Made by a program: the position numbers and the translations under genes. DNA of 64,000 nt. Origin: Brevibacterium sp. CCUG 69071 (lineage in GTDB: Bacteria > Actinomycetota > Actinomycetes > Actinomycetales > Brevibacteriaceae). The notes under the pieces are model-generated. The model worked only from the letters and a program-made list of their open reading frames with translations, was not told the origin of the DNA and searched no databases. The stretch is taken from the NCBI RefSeq assembly GCF_021023135.1, contig NZ_PGFV01000007.1:1-64000 (forward strand), given 5' to 3'. Below, one piece after another: positions 26,744 to 35,118 of this stretch (within the stretch, counting starts at the first letter, position 1; the number at the start of each line of letters is the position of its first letter).

Positions 26744-28224
26744 TGAGTGTCCTTCCATGCCTCGAACTTCTCTTTCCATTCGCCCTTGGGTGGGAACAGG
26801 TTCTCGATGGGGTTGCCGGCCGCGACCTGCTCGGCGACCCAGCCGTCCTCGGTCTCCTTGGCCAATGCGGCGTCGACGACGTCCTCGACGAGGTCGCGGG
26901 GGATGACGATGACTCCGTCGTCGTCGCCGACGATCACATCGCCGGGCAGAACGGTGGCGTTTCCGCAGGCCACGGCCACTTCGGACTCCCAGGGCACGTG
27001 CTTGCGCCCGAGCACGGCGGGGTTGCGGGAGGTCGCGAACACGGGGAGGATCTCGGCCACCTCGGCGGAGTCGCGGACTCCCCCGTCGGTGATGACTCCG
27101 GTCGCGCCCAGGGCCTTGGCTCGCAGGGCCAGCACATCGCCGAGGGTTCCCGATCCGGCCTCGCCGCGGGCTTCGATGACGATGACCTCACCGTTCGAGA
27201 TCGAATCGAAGGCCCGCTTCTGGGCGTTGTAGCCGCCGCCGTGGGATGTGAACAGATCCTCGCGGTTGGGTACGAATCGCAGGGTCTTCGCGGTGCCGAC
27301 GATCTTGCTGCCGGGTTTCAGAGGTGCGACTCCCTCGATGACGACGTTGTTCAGCCCCCGGGAGCGCAGCTGCGCGGACAGGCCCGCGGTCGGGGCTGCG
27401 GTGAGTTTGGCACGCAGCTCCTCGCTCAGTGATGCGCTCGCGTCGGTCTCGGCTTCCGGCGGCAGGCCCGCTTCCTCACGCGATCCCCAGGCGTCGATGG
27501 CCAGAGCCTCGTTCACGGCGGGGGTGCTGCCGAGAGTTTCGTCGAAGTCGCCCGGGCCTTCGATCACAGTGGTGACGAGTCGTCCCGAACTGAGTTCGGA
27601 ACCGCTCGCCGAGGTGGCCGTGACCTTGACCTCGACAGTGTCCCCGGGGGCGACGACGCTCGAGCCCGCCGGGGTTCCGGTGAGGATGACATCTCCGGGT
27701 TCGAGGGTCATGTGCTGGCTGAGATCGGCGACGATCTGGGTCAAGGGGAAGATCAGCTGCTCGGCTGACGTACCGTCGTCCTGCTTGACCTCGCCGTTGA
27801 CCCAGGTGCGGATGCGCAGGGACTGCGGGTCCGCCTCGGCGGCGGGGATGATGTTCGGCCCCAGCGGGGTGTAGCCGTCGCGGCTCTTCGACCGCAGGTT
27901 CGAACCCTTGTCGGGCGTCTTCATGTCGTAGAGACCGAAGTCGTTGGATGCGGTCACGCCCTCGACGTGGTTCCAGGCGTCCTCCATGCTCACGCGGTGT
28001 GCGAGGGTGCCGATGACGACGGCGATCTCACCTTCGAAGGCGAGCAGCGAGGTGCCGGCGGGACGTTCGATGGTCTCCCCTGTGCCGGCGATGGAGCTGG
28101 CGGCCTTGAGGAAGTAGGACGGCTGGTCGGGCCGCTTGCCGCGCTGGGCGGAACGGGATTCGTAGGCCACATGGACGGCGATGACTTTGCCCGGTCGGGC
28201 CGGAGCACCAGCTGGAGTCGACAT
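26740..28224 (-). CDS. hpaG: HpaG-type FAH-domain protein fused to an RraA-like domain
   Basis: A 494-residue two-domain protein. Residues about 12-225 are a fumarylacetoacetate-hydrolase domain (EGEIAVVIG, TASNDFGLYDMK, GDVILTGTPAG), the fold of the HpaG/HpcE decarboxylase-isomerase. Residues about 280-440 belong to the RraA/HMG-aldolase-like family (SAQLRSRGLNNVVIEG, ATGVITDGGVRDSAE, GDVIVGDDDGVIVIP). In E. coli HpaG both halves are FAH domains; here the second half is replaced. It probably carries out the decarboxylation and isomerisation of the tricarboxylic intermediate, with the RraA half as a decarboxylase or the missing isomerase (inference). ATG 28224 has GAGG about 10 bp upstream. 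First gene of the operon. Confidence 0.9.
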   Translation of the reverse strand: MSTPAGAPARPGKVIAVHVAYESRSAQRGKRPDQPSYFLKAASSIAGTGETIERPAGTSLLAFEGEIAVVIGTLAHRVSMEDAWNHVEGVTASNDFGLYDMKTPDKGSNLRSKSRDGYTPLGPNIIPAAEADPQSLRIRTWVNGEVKQDDGTSAEQLIFPLTQIVADLSQHMTLEPGDVILTGTPAGSSVVAPGDTVEVKVTATSASGSELSSGRLVTTVIEGPGDFDETLGSTPAVNEALAIDAWGSREEAGLPPEAETDASASLSEELRAKLTAAPTAGLSAQLRSRGLNNVVIEGVAPLKPGSKIVGTAKTLRFVPNREDLFTSHGGGYNAQKRAFDSISNGEVIVIEARGEAGSGTLGDVLALRAKALGATGVITDGGVRDSAEVAEILPVFATSRNPAVLGRKHVPWESEVAVACGNATVLPGDVIVGDDDGVIVIPRDLVEDVVDAALAKETEDGWVAEQVAAGNPIENLFPPKGEWKEKFEAWKDTQ

Positions 28225-28257
28225 CGATCTCACACCTCATTTCGGTTGAACTTCACT

Positions 28258-28276
28258 CAGATCGTATATGATACGG
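28258..28276. promoter_or_regulatory. candidate GntR operator, hpaG/MHS divergent promoter
   Basis: CAGATCGTATATGA begins at 28258 and contains the palindrome CGTAT-ATG-ATACG. The same 14 bases recur at 29726-29739 before the hydroxylase. It lies 34 bp upstream of hpaG and 115 bp upstream of the transporter. TATGAT at 28267-28272, inside the site, could be the -10 of the rightward promoter, so binding would repress it. Confidence 0.65.
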
Positions 28277-28372
28277 TTCCGGAGGACAAGTAGTCCGCGT
28301 CACATCCTCGGAGCCGAGTTGACGGTGACGGCAGGACTCGGACACACGCCGAATTGCGACAGAGGAGTCATG

Positions 28373-29713
28373 ATGAGCAGACCGCACACCCAGGGCCGAG
28401 TGGCCTTCGCAACCGTCGTGGGGACCAGCATCGAGTGGTACGACTACTTCCTCTACGCGGCAGCCTCCGGACTGATCTTCAACCAGCTGTTCTTCGGCCC
28501 ACTGGGACCGACGATGTCGACCATGGTCGCCTTCGCCACGGTCGGCATCAGCTTCCTGTTCCGCCCTCTGGGAGCGTTCCTCGCCGGACATTTCGGGGAC
28601 AAACTCGGGCGCCGCGTCATCCTCATCATCACCCTCATCGCGATGGGCGCCGCCACGGCGCTGATCGGCTTCCTGCCGACCTTCGATTCGATCGGCATCG
28701 CCGCCCCGATCCTCCTCATCGTCCTGCGCATCATCCAGGGCATCTCGGCCGGCGGCGAATGGGGTGGCGCGGTCCTCCTCGCCGTCGAGCACGCCGAACC
28801 GAGACGCCGCGGACTGCGCGGGTCCTACCCGCAGATCGGCGTGTCCATCGGGCTCATCCTGTCCTCGGGCGTCCTCGCCCTGATGACCGCGATCGCACCG
28901 GGCGACGCCTTCCTCGAATGGGGCTGGCGCGTGCCGTTCTTCCTCTCGATCCTCCTCGTCGCGGTCGGCTACTGGATCCGCCGCGGAGTCGAGGAATCGC
29001 CCGTCTTCCATGAGATCGCCGAGCGCAAGGAGCAGGTCAGCAATCCACTGGGCAAGCTCTTCCGGAACCACTGGCTGCTCGTCATCCTCGCCTCCCTCGT
29101 CTTCGTCGGCAACAACGCCGCCGGCTACATGACCACCGGCGGCTACATCCAGAACTATGCCACCGACCCCACCGGACCGATCGGACTCGACCGCGGCCCC
29201 GTCCTCTGGGCGGTGTCCGCCTCGGCAGTCTCCTGGCTGATCTTCACGATCGTCGCCGGAGCAGTCTCGGACAGGATCGGCCGGAAGAACACCTATCTGC
29301 TCGGGTGGGCCCTGCTGCTCATCGGCATCTTCTCCCTCTTCCCGCTGGTCAACACCGGCAGCATCTGGCTGCTCTTCACCGCACTGGTCGTCCTCAGCGT
29401 CGGCCTCGGCTTCACCTACGGCCAGCAGCCGGCGATGTACGCCGAGCTCTTCCCCTCCAGCGTGCGCTTCTCCGGAGTCTCGGTCTCGTATGCGATCGGA
29501 TCGATCCTCGGCGGGGCCTTCGCCCCGACCATCGCGAAGGCGCTCGTGTCCGCGACCGGCACGACCACCTCGGTGGCCGCCTATCTGGCGCTGATGACGC
29601 TGATCGCTCTGGTCGCGACCCTGTGCCTCAAGGATCGCTCCGGCATCCCGCTGGGACCCGACCACGAGGAGGAGCAGTCCGTCAGCCCCCTTGTCGGACA
29701 TCACACCAGATGA
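28373..29713 (+). CDS. MFS transporter, metabolite:H+ symporter (MHS) family
   Basis: A 446-residue transporter with 12 predicted helices. The opening VVGTSIEWYDYFLY and the loop GDKLGRRVILI are those of the MHS group (ShiA, KgtP, ProP), which import organic acids with protons. The segment QGISAGGEWGGAVLLAVEHA is also typical. The second of two adjacent ATGs (28373) is preferred, five bases after AGGAG. Divergent from the hpa operon and upstream of the hydroxylase, so uptake of a hydroxyphenylacetate is the likely function. The 14-bp operator motif flanks it on both sides. Confidence 0.92.
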   Translation: MSRPHTQGRVAFATVVGTSIEWYDYFLYAAASGLIFNQLFFGPLGPTMSTMVAFATVGISFLFRPLGAFLAGHFGDKLGRRVILIITLIAMGAATALIGFLPTFDSIGIAAPILLIVLRIIQGISAGGEWGGAVLLAVEHAEPRRRGLRGSYPQIGVSIGLILSSGVLALMTAIAPGDAFLEWGWRVPFFLSILLVAVGYWIRRGVEESPVFHEIAERKEQVSNPLGKLFRNHWLLVILASLVFVGNNAAGYMTTGGYIQNYATDPTGPIGLDRGPVLWAVSASAVSWLIFTIVAGAVSDRIGRKNTYLLGWALLLIGIFSLFPLVNTGSIWLLFTALVVLSVGLGFTYGQQPAMYAELFPSSVRFSGVSVSYAIGSILGGAFAPTIAKALVSATGTTTSVAAYLALMTLIALVATLCLKDRSGIPLGPDHEEEQSVSPLVGHHTR

Positions 29714-29725
29714 GCCGAGCAACAC

Positions 29726-29739
29726 CAGATCGTATATGA
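29726..29739. promoter_or_regulatory. second copy of the candidate GntR operator
   Basis: An exact copy of CAGATCGTATATGA lies 51 bp before the hydroxylase start, just upstream of a possible -10 element TAGTAT (29745-29750). Only the left half of the palindrome is kept here (CGTATATGAACTG). This suggests that the hydroxylase has its own promoter under the same regulator. Confidence 0.6.
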
Positions 29740-29789
29740 ACTGTTAGTATTGAGAAGTCACGAAGACGTGTGATGGACCGGAGGTTGAC

Positions 29790-31745
29790 ATGCATTTTCA
29801 CCAGCACGGCTATGTGTCCGCGGACCCGCGGATCGAAGCAGCGGCAGGCTGCGGAATCGATCGTCCTGAGGAGCTGCCCGATGAGGTCGATGTCCTCATC
29901 GTCGGCAGCGGCCCTGCGGGCATGATCGCGGCGGCACAGCTGTCCCAGTACCCGGAGGTGAACACCCGCCTCATCGAGAAGCGCGATTCACGCCTGGTCA
30001 TCGGTCAGGCCGACGGCATTCAGGCCCGCTCGGTGGAGACCTTCCAGGCGTTCGGCTTCGCCGAGGAGATCATGCGCGAGGGATACCACATCGTCGACAT
30101 GTCCTTCTGGAATCCCGACCCGGAGAACCCCGAGCACATCATCCGCACGGGGCGGCCGAAGGACGACGAAGCCGGCATCAGCGAATTCCCGCACCTTATC
30201 GTCAACCAGGCTCGGGTCCTCGACTACTTCGCCCAGTTCGCGAAGCAGTCCCCCGGCCGCATCACTCCCGACTACGGCATCGAGTTCGTCGACCTTGCAG
30301 TCGACAGGGACTCCGGCTCAGAGCATCCCGTTGCTGTCACCGTCCGTTACACCTCAGGTGAGCGTGCAGGTGAGGAGCGCACCATCCGCGCGGGCTACGT
30401 CGTCGGCTGCGACGGTGCCCGTTCCGGTGTGCGCAGATCGATCGGCCGCACGATGACCGGCGATCAGGCCAACCACGCCTGGGGGGTCATGGACGTGCTC
30501 GCGAACTCGGACTTCCCCGATATCCGCACGAAGTGCGCCATCTCCTCTAAGCACGGCAACATCCTCCACATCCCCCGCGAGGGCGGGCATCTCTTCCGCA
30601 TGTACGTCGACCTCGGCGAGGTGCCGGAGGGCGATCAGCGCAAAGTGCGCCAGACGAGCATCGACGACATCATCGCCAAGGCCAACGCGATCATCACGCC
30701 CTACAGCCTCGACGTGAAGAACGTCGCCTGGCACAGCGTCTACGAGGTCGGCCACCGACTCACCGATGCCTTCGACGACGCCGACGACACGACTCCCGGT
30801 GCACCCTCCCCGCGGGTGTTCATCACCGGCGACGCCTGCCACACGCACTCGGCCAAGGCCGGTCAGGGCATGAACGTCTCGATGCAGGACGGCTTCAACA
30901 TTGCGTGGAAGCTCGGGCAGGTACTCTCCGGCCGCTCCTCGCAGGAGCTGCTGCGCACCTATTCTGCCGAACGGCAGGTGGCGGCGAAGAACCTCATCGA
31001 CTTCGACAAGGAATGGTCGACGCTGATGGCGACTCCGCAGGAGGAGCTGCCGGATGCGAGCTATCTCGAAGACTTCTACGTCAAGACCGCCGAATTCCCC
31101 GCCGGGTTCATGACCGAGTACGCCGAGTCGATGATCACCACGTCGACCGAACACCAGGAGCTGTCGACCGGATTCCCGGTGGGCAAGCGATTCAAATCGG
31201 CCAGGGTTCAGCGCAATTGCGATGGCAACTTCATCCACCTCGGGCATGAGGCGCGCGCCGACGGCCGCTGGCGGGTCTATGTCTTCGCCGATGCCGCGGC
31301 ACCGACGCTCGCCGGGACAGACGCCGACGGTGCGGACACGGCGGGCGCTGCGGACGAGACGGACGCGACGCCGTCGAAGGTCGCGGCCCTCGCTGCCTGG
31401 CTCGAGTCCGATCCGGCTTCCCCTCTGGTGAAGTTCCGCCGTGAGGGCGAGGATCTCGACAGCCTTCTCGAACTCAGCGTCATCTACCAGCAGGGCCACA
31501 CCGAGTTCTCCTTCCCCGATGTGCCGACGGCCTTCCGCCCGCACGTGGGAGAGTTCGGACTCGAGTATGTGGAGAAGATCTACGCGACGCTTGACGAGGA
31601 GGACATCTTCGAAGCCCGCGGCATCAGCCGCGACGGAGCGGTCGTCGTGGTCCGTCCGGACCAGTACGTCTCGGGCGTCTTCCCTCTGGACGCACACGAA
31701 GAGATCGGCCGCTTCTTCGACGGAGTGTTCTTACCCGAGCAGTGA
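29790..31745 (+). CDS. FAD-dependent aromatic hydroxylase (phenol / 3-hydroxybenzoate hydroxylase type)
   Basis: A 651-residue single-component flavoprotein monooxygenase. It has the N-terminal FAD motif GSGPAGM, the DG motif VVGCDGARSGVRR, the GD motif FITGDACHTHSAKAGQGMN and a C-terminal thioredoxin-like dimerisation domain (about 450-651), as in phenol hydroxylase and 3-hydroxybenzoate 4-hydroxylase MobA. GGAGG stands 6 bp before the ATG. Its position beside the homoprotocatechuate genes and a shared operator suggest that it hydroxylates 3- or 4-hydroxyphenylacetate to homoprotocatechuate, replacing the usual two-component HpaBC. A short Ala/Asp/Thr-rich insert occurs near residue 510. Substrate is inferred, not read from sequence. 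Confidence 0.9.
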   Translation: MHFHQHGYVSADPRIEAAAGCGIDRPEELPDEVDVLIVGSGPAGMIAAAQLSQYPEVNTRLIEKRDSRLVIGQADGIQARSVETFQAFGFAEEIMREGYHIVDMSFWNPDPENPEHIIRTGRPKDDEAGISEFPHLIVNQARVLDYFAQFAKQSPGRITPDYGIEFVDLAVDRDSGSEHPVAVTVRYTSGERAGEERTIRAGYVVGCDGARSGVRRSIGRTMTGDQANHAWGVMDVLANSDFPDIRTKCAISSKHGNILHIPREGGHLFRMYVDLGEVPEGDQRKVRQTSIDDIIAKANAIITPYSLDVKNVAWHSVYEVGHRLTDAFDDADDTTPGAPSPRVFITGDACHTHSAKAGQGMNVSMQDGFNIAWKLGQVLSGRSSQELLRTYSAERQVAAKNLIDFDKEWSTLMATPQEELPDASYLEDFYVKTAEFPAGFMTEYAESMITTSTEHQELSTGFPVGKRFKSARVQRNCDGNFIHLGHEARADGRWRVYVFADAAAPTLAGTDADGADTAGAADETDATPSKVAALAAWLESDPASPLVKFRREGEDLDSLLELSVIYQQGHTEFSFPDVPTAFRPHVGEFGLEYVEKIYATLDEEDIFEARGISRDGAVVVVRPDQYVSGVFPLDAHEEIGRFFDGVFLPEQ

Positions 31746-31764
31746 GCTTCTGCCCTCGGTCCGG

Positions 31765-32316
31765 TCAGACGTCCGGGTCGAGGGCACCTCTGTGTCGCAG
31801 CGCTGCCGTACTCCCAGACGAAGAGATCCACCCGCAGATGCCCGCTGCCGTGAGGGCGAGAGCTCCGATGGCGTACACAGCAAAGCCGGGTGCCGGGCGG
31901 CCGACCTCCATGCCGCCCGTCGGCGTTCCGTCCTCGGTCTGACCGTCCCACATCATGATCGGCGGCGTGATGAGATACGAGCTCAGCATCCACAGGAGGG
32001 CGGCACCGAACAGGACTGCAGCAGCCGACCACCACTTCGAAGCGCCCACCAACCAGGGCAGGATCGCCAGGGTGAGGATGCCGATCCAGATGCTGATGGC
32101 CTCATGATCGAGGTATTCCAGCAGCACCGGTGAGTGTCCCAGGGAGGTGATGGTGAGGCTCGGACCTTCCTCGTTGCCGCCGTCACTGGTGTTGCTGTCG
32201 ATGATGGGAACGACGATCGTGATGATCCACGCGACGACCGTTGCCAACGGCAGGAGTCTGGCCGCCAGCAGGAGCTTGTGTCGGCTTCGGGCCTTACGTT
32301 GGTCGACTGTGCTCAC
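31765..32316 (-). CDS. four-helix membrane protein, tandem paralogue 3
   Basis: A 183-residue protein with four predicted membrane helices (about 17-38, 70-88, 92-115, 148-168). It is a paralogue of the genes at 32313-32764 and 32761-33288; all share VITSLG or TITSLG after helix 1, the P-x-MWDG motif before a loop, and a P-x-PG segment entering helix 4. The GTG start at 32316 has GGAG 7 bp upstream and overlaps the previous stop by 4 bp. I do not recognise a named family. Convergent with the hydroxylase. Confidence 0.8.
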   Translation of the reverse strand: MSTVDQRKARSRHKLLLAARLLPLATVVAWIITIVVPIIDSNTSDGGNEEGPSLTITSLGHSPVLLEYLDHEAISIWIGILTLAILPWLVGASKWWSAAAVLFGAALLWMLSSYLITPPIMMWDGQTEDGTPTGGMEVGRPAPGFAVYAIGALALTAAGICGWISSSGSTAALRHRGALDPDV

Positions 32317-32764
32317 GGCTGATCTCCACTGCCGTCGACCGATAGCCGGTTGTGCCAGTTGTGCCGCCGGCGATTCCGCCGGCGCTGTTCGACAAGACCG
32401 CAGATGCCGGCCGCGATCAGGCAGAGGCTGCCTGCGGTCCACAGCAGAGCACCGGGAGCGGGCACAGCGACGACCTCGGCGGAAGCCCGACTGCCGTCAT
32501 CGGCGGCGCCGTCCCACATGATCCTCGGCGGATCGCCGATCATCGTGATCAGACGGATGAGGGCGAGGGCTCCGAGCGCGGTGACGGCCGCGGACCAGAT
32601 GACGAGCGACCGGACCAGCCACACGGTTACCGCGGCCGTGAGCACCCCGATCCAGATGTGCAGGAACGCCGGTCGGGCCGACTCGAGGTCGAGGACGTTC
32701 CCGCCGAGCGAGGTGATGACGATGCCGACCCGGACGCCGTCACCAACGGCAGCAGCCGGGTCAT
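32313..32764 (-). pseudogene. tandem paralogue 2, broken by an internal deletion and frameshift
   Basis: The gene starts normally at ATG 32764, overlapping the previous stop by 4 bp, and encodes TRLLPLVT, which aligns with RLLPLATV of paralogue 3 and VLPLVTVA of paralogue 1. Then about a dozen residues of the first helix (AWIITIFVPVLD in its neighbour) are missing and the frame changes, after which the protein continues as VGIVITSLGG and is alignable to its end at 32313. The span of 452 bp is not a multiple of three. Only a fragment from GTG 32645 is open without shift. Probably non-functional. Confidence 0.75.
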
Positions 32765-33288
32765 GTCCCTGTCTTCACACACCGCGAGGCTGCGGCTTCC
32801 CGGTCTTCGGCGATGAGGCCGCAGAAGCCGGCCGTTCCGAGTGCTCCGACTCCCAAGATCCAGAAGATGAAGCCCGGCCCCGGATAGGCAACCTCCATGC
32901 CTCCCGTGGGCCGACCGCCCGGAGTCTGCCCGTCCCACATGAGAAACGGTGGTTCGACGACCAGATACATCAGACAGATGAGCAGCAGCGCGGCAACGAT
33001 GATAGCCACCCCGGACCACCACTTCGGGGCGCGGAAGACCCACGCCAGAGCGGCGATCGCGAGGATGATGAGCCACAGGGCCGCGAATCCGGGATTCTCA
33101 GTGACCCTGCCCCCGCTGTCCGCATCCCCCAAAGAGGTGATGACGATTCCGGGTCCCGTGGACGTGCGACTGTCGAGCACGGGCACGAAGATCGTGATGA
33201 TCCACGCGGCGACCGTCACCAGTGGCAGCACCTGCGCGAGCAGTCTCAACCGTCGATGCTCTGCCGACAGAGCTCTCTTCGTGTCCAT
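32761..33288 (-). CDS. four-helix membrane protein, tandem paralogue 1
   Basis: A 175-residue protein with four predicted membrane helices (about 18-39, 68-86, 92-114, 144-164) and the FLMWDG motif between helices 3 and 4. First gene of a three-gene array joined by 4-bp overlaps. A perfect 14-bp palindrome, CGAAGAATTCTTCG, lies at 33290-33303, just 1 bp before the start codon, where a ribosome site would be; it may be an operator or an RNA hairpin controlling translation. The family is unknown to me. Confidence 0.8.
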   Translation of the reverse strand: MDTKRALSAEHRRLRLLAQVLPLVTVAAWIITIFVPVLDSRTSTGPGIVITSLGDADSGGRVTENPGFAALWLIILAIAALAWVFRAPKWWSGVAIIVAALLLICLMYLVVEPPFLMWDGQTPGGRPTGGMEVAYPGPGFIFWILGVGALGTAGFCGLIAEDREAAASRCVKTGT

Positions 33289-33350
33289 ACGAAGAATTCT
33301 TCGCCGCGCGGCTGCCCCGCCGGTATCAGCGATGTGTCAGACTCGACACC

Positions 33351-33905
33351 TCATCCGACCTCGGCAAGGGCTTGGCGCAGGCACGCTTCGATCGCACTGT
33401 CCACAGCCTCCGCCGATACGGCGACCTGTTCCTCCCAGTCCCTGGCCTCGGCGGAGGTCAGCGGCAGGTACGGGAGCTCGACCTCTGTCTCCGGAGGCGA
33501 TTCGTCCGGTTCAGCCCTGGACGGTTCAAGCAGTCCGGCCAGCTGCAGTCGCCAATCGTCCTCTCTCGGCGATGCCCGTGAACCTCCCTCGGCCCGGGGG
33601 TAGCGCATGCGCTTCATCAACGGCGGAGACACAGTCTCATAGGTGCTTCCGCTCGGCGTGGTGACGCTCAGTCCTTCGGCAGTGGCCTCGTGTTTCCAGC
33701 CGGGGTGCTCTTTTGTGTAGTTGCAGGCCGCGCACAGTCCCGAGCCGTTCTCCCACGAGGTGTCTCCGCCCGCCGCGTGAGGGTCCGCGTGATCGGCGTG
33801 CCGGATCGGGGCATCGCACCAGGGTGTCCGGCAGACATCGTCGCGGAAGACCACCATCTGTCGCAGCTGCCCGGTGAAGGCGCGTCCGCGCGCTTCCATT
33901 CCCAC
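33351..33905 (-). CDS. HNH endonuclease domain, 3' part of a split DUF222/HNH gene
   Basis: A 184-residue open frame holding the HNH nuclease: FTGQLRQMVVFRDDVCRTPWC, then HADHADPHAAGGDTSWENG (described by its key residues, two Cys-x2-Cys zinc pairs C-x3-C and CAACN) and YTKEHPGW. In relatives of the 13E12/DUF222 family this domain is the C-terminal third of one protein. Here it is cut from the upstream frame only by an in-frame TAG at 33909-33911. The GTG at 33905 could restart translation. A basic to acidic tail follows the HNH domain. Confidence 0.75.
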   Translation of the reverse strand: MGMEARGRAFTGQLRQMVVFRDDVCRTPWCDAPIRHADHADPHAAGGDTSWENGSGLCAACNYTKEHPGWKHEATAEGLSVTTPSGSTYETVSPPLMKRMRYPRAEGGSRASPREDDWRLQLAGLLEPSRAEPDESPPETEVELPYLPLTSAEARDWEEQVAVSAEAVDSAIEACLRQALAEVG

Positions 33906-33908
33906 CAG

Positions 33909-34853
33909 CTACCCGTCGGCGGCCCTGGTGAAGAGGCGTCGGATGAGCACCTTCGCCTCGGTGGCGGCGAGGAAGTTCCGAGCCGTCTTCGCCGGGAGCG
34001 GTCCGAACCCGGGCAGCCAGGCAGGAACGAGTCCGTCGGCGAGCAGAGATTCGGCTTCCATGACGATATGCACCTTGGCGGGCACAGCCTGGGCAGAGTC
34101 CTGCCCGGTCAGCCGTTCGACGAAGGCATCGGCGAGCACCTGCCGTCGGCCCCGCCCATTGGCCCCGCCGGCGGCGATCACGGCCTCGGCCGCGGCAGTC
34201 AGCCCTTCGAAGACGGCGACGGCCTGCGGCAGAGGCAGGATCGCGGAGACTCGTCCCATGCCGTCGGCGATCGGGGTCATCGTCACCCGCCGATTCGCCG
34301 CGGCCTTCTCGGCTCGCTCGGCGGCGGACCGGGCGTCCATCTCCTCGGCCAGTGCCCGTGCCTCAGCGCGCAGACTGCGCAGCCCGGCCGGCCCGAGGCT
34401 GCCGCGCATACGGGTGTCGACCTTCCGACGGTCTTCGGGCTCGAGTACCGCGGTCTCCTCGACCATGATGCGGGCCTTGTCCTCGGAGATCTCGCCCGAG
34501 TTCAGCGCCTTGAGCGTGTTGGGCATGTCGGTCACGACCGCCCGGGCCGTGGTCAGGAACTTCCGCCCGGCGGCCGGTGAGACCTTCTTCGCGAGTCCGA
34601 TCTCCTCACCGGAGCGGACGCCGCAGTCGCGTTCGGGAATCTGGTTCGCCCGATCCCTGGCTCGGCGAAGCTCGGCGAAAGCGACGGATTCCCGGGCCTG
34701 GGCCGCGACCACTGTCGCCTTCAGCTCTTCGAGCGCCGCGATCCGTGCGAGCGTCCCCGCCTCCGTCCACCCCACCTCGGCGTGACGGAGCATGTCTGAG
34801 AACCGAGCCAGCTCAGTCAGCAGATCGGGTTCCGCATCGACATCGGTGTCCAT
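33909..34853 (-). CDS. DUF222 (13E12 repeat family) protein, 5' part of the split gene
   Basis: A 314-residue frame covering the DUF222 domain, with GWTEAGTLARIAALEELKA, the conserved arginine-rich helices and the family segment PLPQAVAVFEGLTAAAEA. It ends at TAG where relatives read through into the HNH domain; the sequence around it (DG-stop-LVGMEARG) suggests CAG to TAG. With the HNH part the gene is 1503 bp, a multiple of three. DUF222/HNH genes are multicopy in actinobacteria and behave like selfish or host-associated nuclease genes. The start is uncertain (ATG 34853 or TTG 34859). IS110 lies immediately upstream. Confidence 0.75.
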   Translation of the reverse strand: MDTDVDAEPDLLTELARFSDMLRHAEVGWTEAGTLARIAALEELKATVVAAQARESVAFAELRRARDRANQIPERDCGVRSGEEIGLAKKVSPAAGRKFLTTARAVVTDMPNTLKALNSGEISEDKARIMVEETAVLEPEDRRKVDTRMRGSLGPAGLRSLRAEARALAEEMDARSAAERAEKAAANRRVTMTPIADGMGRVSAILPLPQAVAVFEGLTAAAEAVIAAGGANGRGRRQVLADAFVERLTGQDSAQAVPAKVHIVMEAESLLADGLVPAWLPGFGPLPAKTARNFLAATEAKVLIRRLFTRAADG

Positions 34854-34899
34854 GCTCAACAGACTACGACTCGCCCCTGACGTAGAGAATGATAGGGAC

Positions 34900-35115
34900 G
34901 AGTTTCCCGGTGTGACTCAGCCCCTGACTGACCCTCTCAGTGATGTCTTTTTCGTGATCTGTCCACCGGGGTCCTCGTCGTCCATCGAAGGAACCAGCCG
35001 GTGGGGACATGACCTCATAGGAGCGTGACTCCGTAGCACCGAAGTCTCGTCTACGTCCTGTCTGCCCGACCGACTGGCCCTTACCCCACCCAATCCAAGG
35101 GAAGAGGCAGTCACC
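34900..35115 (+). ncRNA. candidate bridge RNA region of the IS110 element
   Basis: IS110 elements carry a structured non-coding RNA in the left end that guides target choice. Upstream of the transposase, CCACCGG (34963-34969) pairs with CCGGTGG (34998-35004) around a 28-nt loop, and CTGA/TCAG short stems occur at about 34915-34950. This is a candidate only: the loop guide sequences cannot be confirmed without the donor and target junctions. Confidence 0.3.
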
Positions 35116-35118
35116 ATC

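Noticed and set aside
32627..33076. A separate 149-residue gene inside the membrane-protein array
   Set aside because: Most of it is an out-of-frame reading of paralogue 1; only its last part contains the true 5' end of paralogue 2.
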